Positions 47,001-57,465 of a DNA stretch of 64,000 bases are shown here, piece by piece. The translations under genes were made by a program, and so were the position numbers. Where the stretch lies: positions 2,108,001 to 2,172,000 of the forward strand of contig JACCLO010000008.1 in assembly GCA_029448655.1 (NCBI GenBank), written 5' to 3'. Numbering within the stretch: the stretch's first letter is position 1; every line of letters starts with the position of its first letter. Source of the DNA: Wolfiporia cocos (lineage: Eukaryota; Basidiomycota; Agaricomycetes; Polyporales; Phaeolaceae). The notes under the pieces are model-generated. The model did not search any database. It was not told where the DNA came from and worked only from the letters and a program-made list of their open reading frames with translations.

Positions 47001-48511
47001 AAGTACGGCGTGGTCATCCTGGGGAACCCCAAGGTGCTGAGCAAGGCAAGTGCGCGGCGTGCGTAACGTGTCGCAGGCATTGACCCGTAGAACAGCATCC
47101 GCTGTGGCATTATCTCCTGACCCACTTCAAGGAGAAGAATTGCCTTGTCGAGGGCCCACTGAGCAACCTGCAGCCCAGCATGATCCAATTTAGCAAGCCC
47201 CGGCGCACGCTGGTCAAGGCGATGGATCAGTTCCGTCGGCACGAGACTAGCGCGCGTGACTATTTGGGAAGCGGAATGACAGGTGATGGTACAGTTGACT
47301 ATCTAGTAATGCATACCGTTGGTCCCCGGATTTTGCTATGCATTATGAGGTGTTATGCGTGATCAGATCCGTGACATAGTGACTCATTGTGATCATATGT
47401 GACTTCCCCGCGCAGGTACGTCACGCTCTGTCACATCAACATCGCATTGAGTGCCACTATACGTCTGCCGAACTACTGCTATCCTGCCAGTACCTATCTA
47501 GCGTGCTCTGCTTTTGTGGATCAAAGTTAATGTGATGTAAATGGTCTCGTAGCTTCCGCAACTGCTGCTGGAGAACAAGTACCGAGACACCCTCAGCTTC
47601 TGCAAACTGAGGACAGAACAGTCATGAAGAGTGAGATTGCTTCGTGCTTATTTTGTTGGCTTGACTGCTGAAGACCTAGGCTCTTTGATGGCTTCTGGTG
47701 GCTTTTCCTCAGCAGTAGGATGGGCATAGGGCTTCTTTGCAGGGCACGGTTTGCGCTTCCGGTCGTCTACAGGGAGAGCTGACGAAGTCACACTATACTA
47801 TGCGTGCACTAAATTACCAAATATAGCAAATCTAATAATGCATAACCCCAACTTCGGGCATGCGTTATGCAATATCAGAAATTTATGCATAACATCTTGG
47901 GGACGAGATCGGTCCCCGGCTCAGGCTATGCATTATGAGATCATATGCATTACTAGCTAATGCATTACTAGATAGTCAACTGTATGTCTAAATCGCAGTG
48001 TATGAGACCTTATGTAACATGATGGCTCTCCCCAGGTCGCCGATCCGGCACACCCAGCCGTTTTGACGCTAGTTTCTATCGCACCCACGATGCTCTCGGA
48101 TACATTCCTTCTGACGTTCAATCTTTACGCTCCCAGGCGATCGATTCATCTGGTCTGCCCGTGTTCGCCGCTAGTGGGCCGTTCGGACCGGGTATGGAAC
48201 GTCATAATGGCGCAAAGCGCAGCACCTACGGCTATGCGAGTTCCATTATCTCTCAGGACGTTGGGACCGGGGGTACCGACACCGCGAGTGTGATTGGCAG
48301 CGTCGTCGGGCCTTCCGACCATCCTATCAGCGGCATGGCCTACTCGCAATCTGACAGACTGCGCCGGCGCGCATCGTTCTCCTCGACCGCGGGAACTTCC
48401 GATATGGGCAGCGTGTCGCAGTTCGACTACAAGAGTCAAGACGACGTCACTGATCTGGATGACATGAAGTCTCAATACACGGGTACACAATCTGGCATAA
48501 CCGAGTTCTAA
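44083..48511 (+). CDS. UPF1: UPF1/NAM7 RNA helicase, nonsense-mediated mRNA decay
   Basis: This is an ATP-dependent superfamily 1 helicase, the core factor of nonsense-mediated decay. Ten exons are 44083-44375, 44430-44687, 44748-45271, 45324-45490, 45549-46158, 46220-46278, 46338-46645, 46703-47045, 47096-47288 and 48036-48511, 1076 residues, all phases consistent. The Cys/His UPF2-binding domain begins near residue 95 ([24 protein letters not shown]). Walker A GPPGTGKT is at about 465-472, followed by [25 protein letters not shown] and [11 protein letters not shown]. Motif V reads VHAFQG with His where an Asp is nearly invariant. The tail is rich in Ser/Gln and ends QSGITEF. Intron 8 is GC-AG. 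Intron 9 (747 nt) carries a 691-bp transposon, and without it would be 54 nt. An alternative last donor at 47283 would drop two residues. Confidence 0.93.
47292..47982. mobile_element. 691-bp TA-flanked inverted-repeat transposon (Tc1/mariner/pogo-like, non-autonomous) inside UPF1 intron 9
   Basis: Perfect 23-bp terminal inverted repeats lie at 47292-47314 (CAGTTGACTATC...) and 47960-47982 (...GATAGTCAACTG). Both ends are flanked by TA (47290-47291 and 47983-47984), the target duplication of Tc1/mariner/pogo elements, whose ends commonly start with CAG. Near the ends are two 29-bp direct copies of a GGTCCCCGG...GCTATGCATTATGAG motif (47321-47349 and 47911-47939, 25 of 29 identical). No long open frame exists, so the element cannot move by itself. 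Removing it with one TA restores a 54-nt intron with a GTATGT donor. Perfect terminal repeats suggest a fairly recent insertion. Confidence 0.9.
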
Positions 48512-48539
48512 CGAGCCCGGGCGTCTAGCAACCAAACAA

Positions 48540-49520
48540 CCAACTGAAGAGCCTACCGTTGAAACAACGGAAGACGAAGCGCTCGTGCACGCTTTAGGCC
48601 AGCTCTCGCCAAAATCCAAGAGCGTGCTACTGCGGGCGTTAACCAAGGCGAAAGCTTCTGCGCATCCTGCGGTGACCACTGCATTGGCTGTGGCTGACAC
48701 ATCGAAGAAGCCCCTATCAATCTCAAACGAACGCGCGTCGGACTTGTTCCGCGGGAAAGGCCTCGGGATTCCGCCTGTAGCGCTTGAGATTCCACAGGTA
48801 GTGCTCGACCTCGGCAGAAACAGGACGCATATACCCCTCACTCTGACGACTTCAGAGGCAATCCGACACATCCATAGTAATTATGCAGTCATGAAGACTC
48901 ATCTGCCTGACGGCTCGAAGAAGGAAATGCTCGATCTCAGCTATTGGCCTGCCGAGGATTCTCTGTCAGCTGCGAATTTTAACGAAGCATGGGGAAACAT
49001 GCTCAAAGTCTACGAGCACATAGCTGACCCAGAGATTGTTCAACGTTTCAAGGATCATTTCTACTGTTGCCGGACTTTGCACAGGAATTTAAGGCCATCC
49101 TGAGGTTCGACATTGAGCTCCGCCGCTCATATATGGACGACCCGGCCAACTTCATCCCCGGCTCTGTCGGGTACGTCAATCGCCTTCAGTCCATACAACT
49201 ACAGGTCTTGCGGGAGGAAGTCACCACAGCATTGCAAGATCGCAGCTGCCCACGCGATGATCCTATGCACTTGGTCCGGAAGGTGCCTCACTATCATCAG
49301 TGATCGGCAAGAGTTCTGCATTGAATGGAACTTGCGGGGAGAGCGCTGCTCAGACAAACGCTGCCATTTGGAACGCCATCGGTGCTCCTACTGTGGATCT
49401 GATGCTCACTATGCCACGTCATTCTGTTGCATGAGACAGCAGCAACGTGATCGGATTGTGAGCCCACCTAACGCAGATGCCTTTGAGGCAATGCTACGAC
49501 GGCTTGATATGCTCGATTGA
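48540..49520 (+). pseudogene. Retroelement gag-like fragment, frameshifted
   Basis: Pieces in three frames resemble the gag-like region of Agaricomycete retroelements. From 48585 the frame gives ISNERASDLFRGKGLG, a helical stretch and SLSAANFNEAWGNMLKVYEHIADPEIVQRFKDHF. It then shifts near 49060 to FAQEFKAILRFDIELRRSYM and DPANFIPGSVGYVNRLQ. It shifts again to EFCIEWNLRGERC, RHRCSYCGSDAHYA and SFCC, a zinc-finger module typical of these proteins. No reverse transcriptase, integrase or long terminal repeats follow, so this is a remnant. It starts within about 30 bp of the UPF1 stop codon and therefore probably lies in or next to the UPF1 3' untranslated region. Confidence 0.6.
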
Positions 49521-50600
49521 TATCCATTCCTTCTTCGCACAACACAGACTGTTTTCCCTTTAGGTAGCAATTTCCTTCCATCTGAGTTCTCTTTCACTCC
49601 ACCGCATCACAATCTGCTATCGAACACCGCTCAGTGGTCAACGGTTTTGTTGGCGAAGCACTACCTCTCGGCTGTTTCTCAGATTTTTTCTCCAAATCCA
49701 ACGTAGAAGATATCCTATATCCATTCTGAGCATCATACCCAGAAAAGCTGGTTGCCCGGGGCAGGTTTCGCGTACGAAACTTGTTAATCAAGGATGAGGA
49801 TGACATCTCGGCGAATCGCTAGATTGACCCGATGAGTTGAAACAAGCTGAAACCCCGCGGCACGGGTTGCCTGAACTGTGAGCTATCGGTATATGCGTAG
49901 ACGCGCAGATGTCAGGCTATCTCTTTGTGATTGTGCTCGCGTATGGACGAGTACGGCGCCATGAAGTCTCTGGGCATGTATACTGGCAATGATAGCCTAT
50001 GATTCCAGGCATAGCTTCCAGTTACATCACGGCATATAATATGCTGATTCGACTGTATATCAAAGTGGCGAACGCGCCCGCCGAGGGCGCAGGCAGCGAC
50101 ACTATATACATCGAATTCCTGCATTCCACACATCCCTGGTAAATCCAGCGCCCAAGTGGTTCATTGGGATGCAACACAATGTCCAGTATTGCATTGACCA
50201 TTTGCTTGTCATTCTGTTTACAATGAAAGACTCCGGTCAATACTTATAACGGACCTGAGATACTATCCTAGAATCGCCAATCCACTCTCAACGCGATCAC
50301 GTGATGTAACAATCCGGCGCGCCCGGACGCGTCGCGCGTTGCACCGGGTCGCACCCTCCAATCCAGTACATAATGAAATGGTATTTGCCTCCGGCGTCTA
50401 GTCTCGTATGTTCTTCATGCAGTAGAATACATGCAATTGAAGCCGACAACAGATGTTGCTGTAGCTTATGATGGACCTACGCCATCATGACGTCACGCCA
50501 GCATGTCTCGTATGCAGCGGCGCGCCTGGCTAGCCATTTCAGCCACATGTTCCACTTTCACTTCCACCATTCAGCTAGTCGCACTGATTGAAGTTAAAGA
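49521..50600. other. Intergenic stretch
   Basis: I see no gene between the gag remnant and the TIM-barrel gene. The right end is presumed promoter. Confidence 0.45.
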
Positions 50601-52028
50601 ATGCCTAGCATCAGCACATCGCTTGCCTACTCTTCGGACTCGGCGGGGATGCATCCGTCCCACACCTTGCCTCTCAAGCTCCGCGCTATCGCGGAAGCCG
50701 GATTCCCGCAGGTTGAAGTCGGATTTCCAGACCTCGAAGAATACGCTAAACAAGAATTCCCCGAGGGATACAAGAAACTTGATAACAGCGGCAACGGCGA
50801 CCTTGAAAAGCTGCTGGAAGCCGCAGGGAAGATCAAGTCGCTCTGCAGTGAACTGGGTCTGAAGGTCCTGGTTGTTCATCCGTATGTTATCTCATCGAGA
50901 TGATGGGATATTGTTGACGATAATGACGCAGGTTCTCCGAGTTCGAAGGTTACGAAAGTGCCAGGAAGAGAGCGGAAGGGTTCGAGAGGGCCGCGGCATG
51001 GTTCAGGGTCCTGAAGGTCAGAATGTAGAGCACATTCACATCCAGGATGATATCTCATGGTCATTCCAGGCCTTAGATTGTCAGATGCTGCAAGTTGGCT
51101 CGTCTGATGATCCATCATCGAGCTCGGACTACGACGTGATTGCGCGCGACTTGCGGCAGCTCGCGGACGAAGCTGCAGCTCAAGATCCTCCAATCCAAAT
51201 GTGAGTTGCAGCCCCGCGTCCGACCACAGCATGCCGAGTTCAATGGCTGTACGCTAGCGCATATGAGATGTGGGCCTGGGGGAGTCATGTGTGAGTGCTC
51301 CGTTCCCAGTACCTCACGACAATCGAATACATACCTTACATGCAGAAACACATGGGAGCATACCTGGGAAGTGTGCAAGCGTGTTGACCGACCGAACTTC
51401 GGGCTATGCCTCGATACGTTCCAGATTTGCGGTACGCGCCCGCCACCGTGCACTCACAGCCAAGACTGATCGCCGCAAACACTACACAGCCCGCGCCTAT
51501 GCCGACCCCACGTCCGCGGATGGGCTCCTCCAGCATCCTTCTGGCGGTGCCGCACAGAAATCACTCTCCGCTTCGCTTTCTGCCCTCTCCAAAATGATTC
51601 CACCCAGCAAGATATTCTACTTCCAGATCTCCGACGGCGCGCGCCGCCACCGTCCGGACGACCTCAAGGCGAGCGCGAAGAAGCAGGGTATTTCCCCGCT
51701 GTATGCATGGTCGAACGCATGGCGCCCGCTACCGTTCCAGGACGAGATAGAGAGCCGTGAGGGAGACGAGGCGCGTTCGTACGGTGGGTACCTGCCCGTG
51801 GTCGATGTGTGCGAGGCGGTACTGCGAGCCGGGTGGCGGGGCCCTTGGTCGTTCGAGGTGCGTATTATCGGTGTATGACGCAGCTGGGGACGATACTGAA
51901 TGCGCGAATAGGTATTTTACGAAGCGGATATGTCCCGCGACGACCCTGAGGTGCCGAGGCGGTGGGCGCGCTCTGCAAAGGCAAGCTATGACCGGATCGT
52001 CGAGCACCTGCGGGAAAAAGGTTTCTAG
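50601..52028 (+). CDS. Xylose-isomerase-like TIM barrel enzyme (sugar isomerase/epimerase or 3-dehydroshikimate dehydratase type)
   Basis: This is a metal-dependent (beta/alpha)8-barrel enzyme of the xylose-isomerase-like fold. Seven exons are 50601-50881, 50932-51016, 51070-51200, 51258-51290, 51346-51431, 51490-51857 and 51912-52028, 366 residues, all GT-AG introns of 50-58 nt and all in phase. It starts MPSISTSLAYSSDSAG, with VEVGFPDLEEYA on the first strands and LKVLVVHPFSEFEGY mid-barrel. Expected metal ligands are visible: Glu169 in IAYEMWAWGSH, Asp200 in GLCLDTFQIC, Gln251 in YFQISDGA (His in some relatives) and Glu328 in WSFEVFYEAD. The fungal 3-dehydroshikimate dehydratases of quinate catabolism share this layout. 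Hydroxypyruvate isomerases do too. Substrate cannot be told from sequence alone. No quinate-pathway genes are adjacent. Confidence 0.85.
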
Positions 52029-52495
52029 AAATCCAGATGGGCGAGGTATAGTATGATCATGAATAAGGAACATAACCTCTAGCAGCTAGGAAGATGCGTA
52101 ACAGGAGTAGAGCATCACCCCGTTTTAGATCGTTCCAGTTGAAGAAAGTAGATTTTATAAGCTGAACTAGCGTATAGTAATTTGAAGACAAGTGCGAGCA
52201 TTATCTGGGAAAGCTTGGGTGAAAGACACAGAAGCATAGCAGAGAGGTAGGAGTCTTGCATCCTCCGCTTTATTAGGTAATGAAAATTCGTATAACTCCT
52301 TGTGACATGCGTCTCTCGTCCACCACGGAGAAACGCCTTGCATCCAGAACATCGTCCTGCATCTACAAGGGTGGAGTTCTTTGTCGTAATCCGACAGATA
52401 CAGATCTAATGAGCAAATGAGTCAGTCGGCTTTGTACAAAGCATACGATGTACTAGAACTCGCACGGAATTTACCGAGGTTGCTCCCTCTCCTGC
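52029..52495. other. Intergenic stretch between convergent genes
   Basis: This is the 3' flank of the TIM-barrel gene and of the phosphoesterase gene. No gene is seen. Confidence 0.5.
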
Positions 52496-53320
52496 TCAAA
52501 TATTCACTACAATCGCGTCTCTACGTAGCTCATCTCTGGCACCGCCAAGAGCAGATGCATTTACAAGAAGTCTGTCGTCTTCGGTCGATTTGCGCCATAT
52601 CATCGCCTTGCACGTTTTGACTGGCAACCGTAGAAGGTCTAGCCATCCTCCTAGACCAGAGCAGATTCTTTCACACAGTCGCTGCGCTTCGGTCCACTGT
52701 AGGTATTCGACACCTCGCGCGCCGTGTATATGACCGAAAACGTGTAACTTGGGTCGGATTCTCCAAATAGCCTGTAACAGCGCATTACAGCCGGTCTGAT
52801 TCAAATCAAGGTGGTGAGCAGGGGGGCCATGGGTGACAAGGATGTCGGTGATTGCAGGAATCTTCGACCGGACCTGCGATGCCTCTGCTTCCGAAGGTGT
52901 AACTCGAGGGTACTGGAAAGAGAAGGATCCATGACGAGGAGTTTGAGGGCTACCGTAGACAACGAGTCGTCTGCCTCGTACATTCAGTGTGGTGCAATTG
53001 TTTTCTAAATATGTTGGAGATGGATGAGCAGAGAGAACAAAGGAGCGTATGTCAGGACCCGCAAGACCCCTGTCATGGTTCCCTGCTACGAAGATTTTGT
53101 GAGGATGCGGATGAGACTCGAGCCACGTGAGGGCGTCGTGCAGTTCTTCGACCGTTCCGGAGTTTGTCAAATCTCCCGCATGGATCAGCACGTCTCCTGG
53201 GTGCAAGCCAGGTAGGGCATGGTGAGCGCTGTGTGTGTCAGAAATGCAGACGACTTCGACGGCACTCTCGAGCTCATGAATGCCCTGTAGAGCTTCCTGG
53301 CAGGAGATAACGAGCGACAA
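52496..53320 (-). CDS. Calcineurin-like metallophosphoesterase (MPPED/UPF0046 type), 5' end unresolved
   Basis: This is a single-domain metal-dependent phosphoesterase related to MPPED1/2. All five signature blocks are in order: VVCISDTHSAH, DVLIHAGDLTNSG, IFVAGNHDR, ILVTHGPPAHH and HVFGHIHGARG, giving the two-metal site (Asp, His, Asp, Asn, His, His). About 270 residues are visible. There is no in-frame ATG before the first motif, and the frame is open to 53320. A short 5' exon must therefore be spliced on, probably to an acceptor CCAG or ACAG near 53290-53300. I could not identify that exon with confidence. Substrate is unknown: family members hydrolyse cyclic nucleotides or phosphodiesters in vitro. 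It faces the TIM-barrel gene tail to tail. Confidence 0.85.
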   Translation of the reverse strand: MSLVISCQEALQGIHELESAVEVVCISDTHSAHHALPGLHPGDVLIHAGDLTNSGTVEELHDALTWLESHPHPHKIFVAGNHDRGLAGPDIRSFVLSAHPSPTYLENNCTTLNVRGRRLVVYGSPQTPRHGSFSFQYPRVTPSEAEASQVRSKIPAITDILVTHGPPAHHLDLNQTGCNALLQAIWRIRPKLHVFGHIHGARGVEYLQWTEAQRLCERICSGLGGWLDLLRLPVKTCKAMIWRKSTEDDRLLVNASALGGARDELRRDAIVVNI

Positions 53321-53929
53321 ATGATTTAGGTGGTGTCAAAAAGCTCTCCCAAGTGGTTGTCGGTCGAGTAACGCCTCCATTTGATTGTCGTATAAGCATT
53401 GCTGCGCGCCTCATATTTAGCTCCGCAAGCAAGCTCCGCGCGAACCATACGTCTAGAAGGCTTTTTTTTCAGCGTGCAGCTACATTGCGTTCTCTCTGAG
53501 ACTCTGATAGTGAATTGAGTGAACAACAAGTTTGGAGTCTGGTAAGCGTCCAGTGAAAACAACTGAACGACAAGTGGATCTGACGGGTACCGATTGAAGA
53601 CAAGTCCATGACTGATGCTGTGGCATATCTTACAAAATTGATCCAGCAGCGGAAACAACTTCCTGTCACCACTGGGAGGGAGCTGGCCGAATTGGTGCAG
53701 AAGTACAAGTTCACTGTACCTTTGATTGAACTGGTTAATGGGCTTGCGAATGAGTACAAAAGTAAGACAGGGTCCCATATGGGCAGTGTTATGCAGGTTA
53801 TCTTACTATGATAGCGTTGGGAACGTCCGGTCTGCCAAACTGTACTGCCGACACCAGAATGCTACTGTAAACTACGACGGGTGTTATACAAGATTCTCAG
53901 GTCTTCTTCATATCGTATCGAAGACAACA
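53321..53929. other. Stretch without a supported gene
   Basis: It probably contains the first exon of the phosphoesterase gene. A plus-strand frame at 53608-53811 has regular helical character (TDAVAYLTKLIQQRKQLP) but no partner exons or known domain. Confidence 0.4.
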
Positions 53930-54379
53930 TCATACAAAATGTAAATGAGGCATACAGACAACGATATTCCACTTTTTAAACTCTTTGCTTGCTTTACTGT
54001 CATGCTCCTCCAATATTTGACCATTGGCATCTGGTATATAGACAGTTTCCGGGAGGGGGGAGACATCTTCAGTCCATTTCGGAGGCTGTTCATAAATCTT
54101 GGGCTGTGCCTTCAAGGCCTCGAAGTCCTCGATGATAGGAGGCGCATCCCTCGGGAGGCCCAGATCGACGCGTCGGTTGAATGCCTCGCACATGAGGGTC
54201 GTAAGCGCGGCCAGGATGGCGTACCGAACGGGGTCTGGATCGGCTGGGTCTGGGATGGCAGAAACAAGCCAATCATGATGCTCTCTGCAGAAATACTCCA
54301 GCTCATTGCGGAGTTGAGTGGTCCAGTCAATTACAAAGAATTCGTAGAGGCGGTAGAGGGATGCCAAAGGTGTGTCATG
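53930..54379 (-). pseudogene. C-terminal exon of an Agaricomycete-specific hypothetical gene, probably a remnant
   Basis: The frame encodes about 150 residues beginning HDTPLASLYRLYEFFVIDW after a CCAG acceptor. It then shows ELEYFCREHHDWLVSAIPDPADPDPVRYA, LMCEAFNRRVDLGLPR and the end WNIVVCMPHLHFV. I recognise this as the C-terminal part of an uncharacterised protein family seen in mushrooms, without known function. Immediately upstream (54440-54500) another minus frame gives TLSKLLADRDAVKR, which belongs to the same family. The junction between the two pieces has no acceptable splice site that keeps the conserved residues, and the larger N-terminal part is missing. I therefore treat it as a partly decayed gene. 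Confidence 0.5.
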
Positions 54380-55131
54380 CTGGAGTATTCCGAGAGCGCG
54401 GTAAAATCACGGTATTGCTCGGGACACGCGAATGCGATTGGAGGCGGTGAGAGGGTACCTGCGCTTCACTGCATCTCTATCTGCGAGTAGCTTGGACAAG
54501 GTGGGAGGAGGGGGCTCTGTCCTGACCGATGATGCGAGTGAATACCACATGGCAGCCGGTCTGTGGGGAATTTTGCTGATAGTACAGAATGTACATCAAT
54601 CCTTTCTCGGAATGTTGATGTGGCGTCAATGACCAGAACGGTTGTGTGTCGACCGAGACCGAGGCACAACTGAGCCGACACGGGCGATCGAACGAGTCGC
54701 CGCGGAGATCTCAAATCGGAGATTTGATAACTAGCGAGCGCCCGTCTCAAGCGCTGAAAGTTGTTGCGCAAACAGCAACAGCTACATATGAACAGTGCAT
54801 GGGTCTTGAGATTTCATTGACGACTTATAATTGCAACGACAAGCAAGGTACTCAACATCACCTCTCCGCTATCGGCATTAGGCTTGTTGCGCTGTATCAA
54901 GTTAGACCCACACACCAATGCCAGTATGAATCTGAATCTTCAGTACTTCAGTGCCTGTCCTCATGAAAAGCTACCCTACCAGTCAAGAGTTCTAGACCTA
55001 GACGACTCGTGACAAGTCGTCACTGGGCAAGTACAGCAGTAACAATGACCCTGTGCGGTATAAAGAATGTATGCCAACGTCTATCGGAAAAATTCAAGAC
55101 ACCATGGCGGCGCACCACTGGCACGGAGGTA
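54380..55131. other. Intergenic stretch with upstream debris of the hypothetical gene
   Basis: Fragments of the preceding gene occur up to about 54500. The rest shows no gene. The right end is the 3' flank of RCE1. Confidence 0.4.
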
Positions 55132-56490
55132 TCAATAGAACCTCTGCGCACCCGCCGTTGGCCAATAGAAAGAATCCTTCACGAGCGTCCAGTGCCGCAT
55201 GGTATACACGTACCCCAGGATGCCCGATATATACGCAAACTGGATCGCTGTCGTCGATCGCTCATCAGCAACTGTGCACGATCGAGGCAGTCGGCACAGC
55301 TCACCTCGGCGCCGGTGCGGGAAAGCAGCGATCTGCGCATCGATTTGTGGAAGCCCCATTAGGTTGCAGAACATGTGCGCGGTGATAGGGGCGAGGAGGG
55401 ACCCAGTACGCAGGAAGAGGAAGGCTGCGTGGAACCCAAAGAGGGAAGTATATGATAGCTGGATAGCTGTAGATGCGTTGAGCCGCCGGCCCGATCAATC
55501 GTCGGTGGCATAGAATGACATACTGATTGTGAGGAGTGCACGCTTCGCGGCGGCTGCCGTTCTTCCGTAGCGGTTGAAGATCTCCCATGCGTGGTGTGCA
55601 TGTGCTGTGTCGTTCGCATGTCAGCGCGGAGGCGCAAGTCAAATGTCTGACGAACCGAGGCCGAAGATCAGAGGCGTCAAAAAGATCATCTTGGTCGTGG
55701 ATGCTCCTGCAGCGTGATAGACTGCAATTGTGCACGCCCGAAACACGATCTCCTCCGTAATTGGTCCCTAAGGCTCATTCAGCCTCAGTAAGTGATCGAT
55801 AGTGTTAGTCACCCACAAACAAAATATTGCGCCAGCCTTGCCACGTCCAAATAAGAGGACGGACACTCCAGTGCCAGCTCCAATGACGTTGCCCTGGGAG
55901 AGCACCGGCGAGATATTGTGCGTAGATTGGCCCAAGAAACAGAACAGGAGTGACCAGACAGGGAAGGATGATTTCAGATATTGACGAAGGAAGCGTCAAG
56001 CCTAGGCGGTGTAGGGTATTTTCTATGGCGGCTCCAAACCCCTGGCACGATTGATGAGTGAGCAGCGGTCACAATGCATCCGACCAGCTTTAGGTGAGAA
56101 ATTGGCTTGTTCACAGCTACAAGTCTACATTGTTTGTGACGTGACGTAGCCTACTAGGTACGTACCGAAATATGAGAATACAATGACACGTACATGTGTA
56201 TGCCAACCCAGCGGTCGCCATATCAGGCCGAGTAGCACGCCGCAGCTCGACAGCGTGCTTGTGCCCGCGGCTATAAATCGCGCACGAATGACATCTGGGT
56301 CATCTCGCCAGCGCTCGTCATGCTCCTTCGCACGCTGCTGGCCATCGCGCAGATTGGGTGCAGACTCTCTCTTGAACGAGAGCCGTGCGTTTCGAGAAAG
56401 ATATAGAGATCCGACATATGAGCCAGCACAGTACAGTGCGATAGCATGCGCAGTAGAGGGTGAGATAGGTGGTTCAATGTGTACAAGCAT
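55132..56490 (-). CDS. RCE1: CAAX prenyl protease 2 (Rce1)
   Basis: This is the endoplasmic-reticulum membrane protease that removes the last three residues of prenylated CAAX proteins such as Ras and a-type pheromones. Six exons on the minus strand are 56490-56194, 56041-55817, 55767-55656, 55604-55524, 55466-55305 and 55247-55132, 330 residues, all in phase. The catalytic motifs are present: [13 protein letters not shown] with Glu179-Glu180 and Arg184, FGLAHAHH with Phe209 and His213, and [11 protein letters not shown] with the third His and the Asn. Hydrophobic segments include [16 protein letters not shown]. The N-terminal region has [16 protein letters not shown] and [14 protein letters not shown]. 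Intron 1 is 152 nt, longer than the others, and is the least certain part. A pheromone-processing role would fit mushroom mating biology, but this is inference. Confidence 0.87.
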
Positions 56491-57465
56491 TTTGTGGGGA
56501 TAGGTATCACGGTGGCAAAGGAACTTGTCCCAGTAGCTGCAAAGCACGCCTGATTGACGGGTATTTGGGTGTAGTCCAGTGTCTCAGCTTATACGTGACA
56601 AGGAGAAAAGTATGCTGAATACGTCGCATGAAAGGAGCCAATCAATACCAGCGTCTACTAACCACAACTATGAGTAGCTCAATACAATCACTTACCAGAA
56701 CGATCCAGTAGACAATGACGTCTTGTTCATGAACTGACCCTATATTGTAATAGTCGGATTCAGTCGCGCGTGAGCTAAGTGGCTTCGGTATCAACACAAC
56801 CCATGATTGGACACAACGCCGCAATGCGAAGCACATAGGCTTACCACGTAACGTTAAAGCTCAAATAAAGTTTTATTTTCGGTGTTTGCTGTCTTTCGGG
56901 GAGCAAGCAGCACTTCTATCTTACGGAGAGACTTGAAAGCGAGAATGTTCGCGTAAACGTTGAACGTTGAACATGAAACTGCATCAAGTTGAGCGCGAGC
57001 CTTGGTCCGCGTGCGTGCGAGTGACATCTGTCACCCTGTAACGCTCATATGACTGGGCGCGACGCGACGCCAACTCGACGCGTCAACCCGACGCGGTGGC
57101 TGTTCTTCCGCGTTTCCGTGATGCTCGGGTAATCGGCGCACCTCTCGCAGGTTTTGCTAGCATGTATGCTCAATCCAGAGAGAACTCTGGTAGGTTCCAT
57201 AGCTGCCCTTCATGCCTGCGCATGACCCACACCGACAGATCCCTTCAGCGACGACCAAGGAACCCTGCCTGAGTGAGCGAGTTGTCTCAAGTCATTGGTA
57301 CTCACTCACGCGCTGCAAGCTATGTATCCCAGATAGCACCTCCAAGCCCTCCATACCCACAAGGTGAAAGCCGTGTATCCCAGATAGCACATCCAAGCCC
57401 TCTGGACCGTGCTCCTACCCTCTCTCGCCCCCCGCGGTAAGTTCAGACACAATTCCAACTAATGT
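56491..57465. other. Intergenic stretch
   Basis: No gene is seen. It includes the RCE1 promoter at the left and a two-copy direct repeat at 57323-57403. Confidence 0.45.
57323..57403. repeat. Two imperfect direct repeats with 51-bp period
   Basis: The segment TGTATCCCAGATAGCAC followed by CCAAGCCCTC occurs at 57323-57352 and 57374-57403 with one internal mismatch (C/A) and one at the end. Confidence 0.8.
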
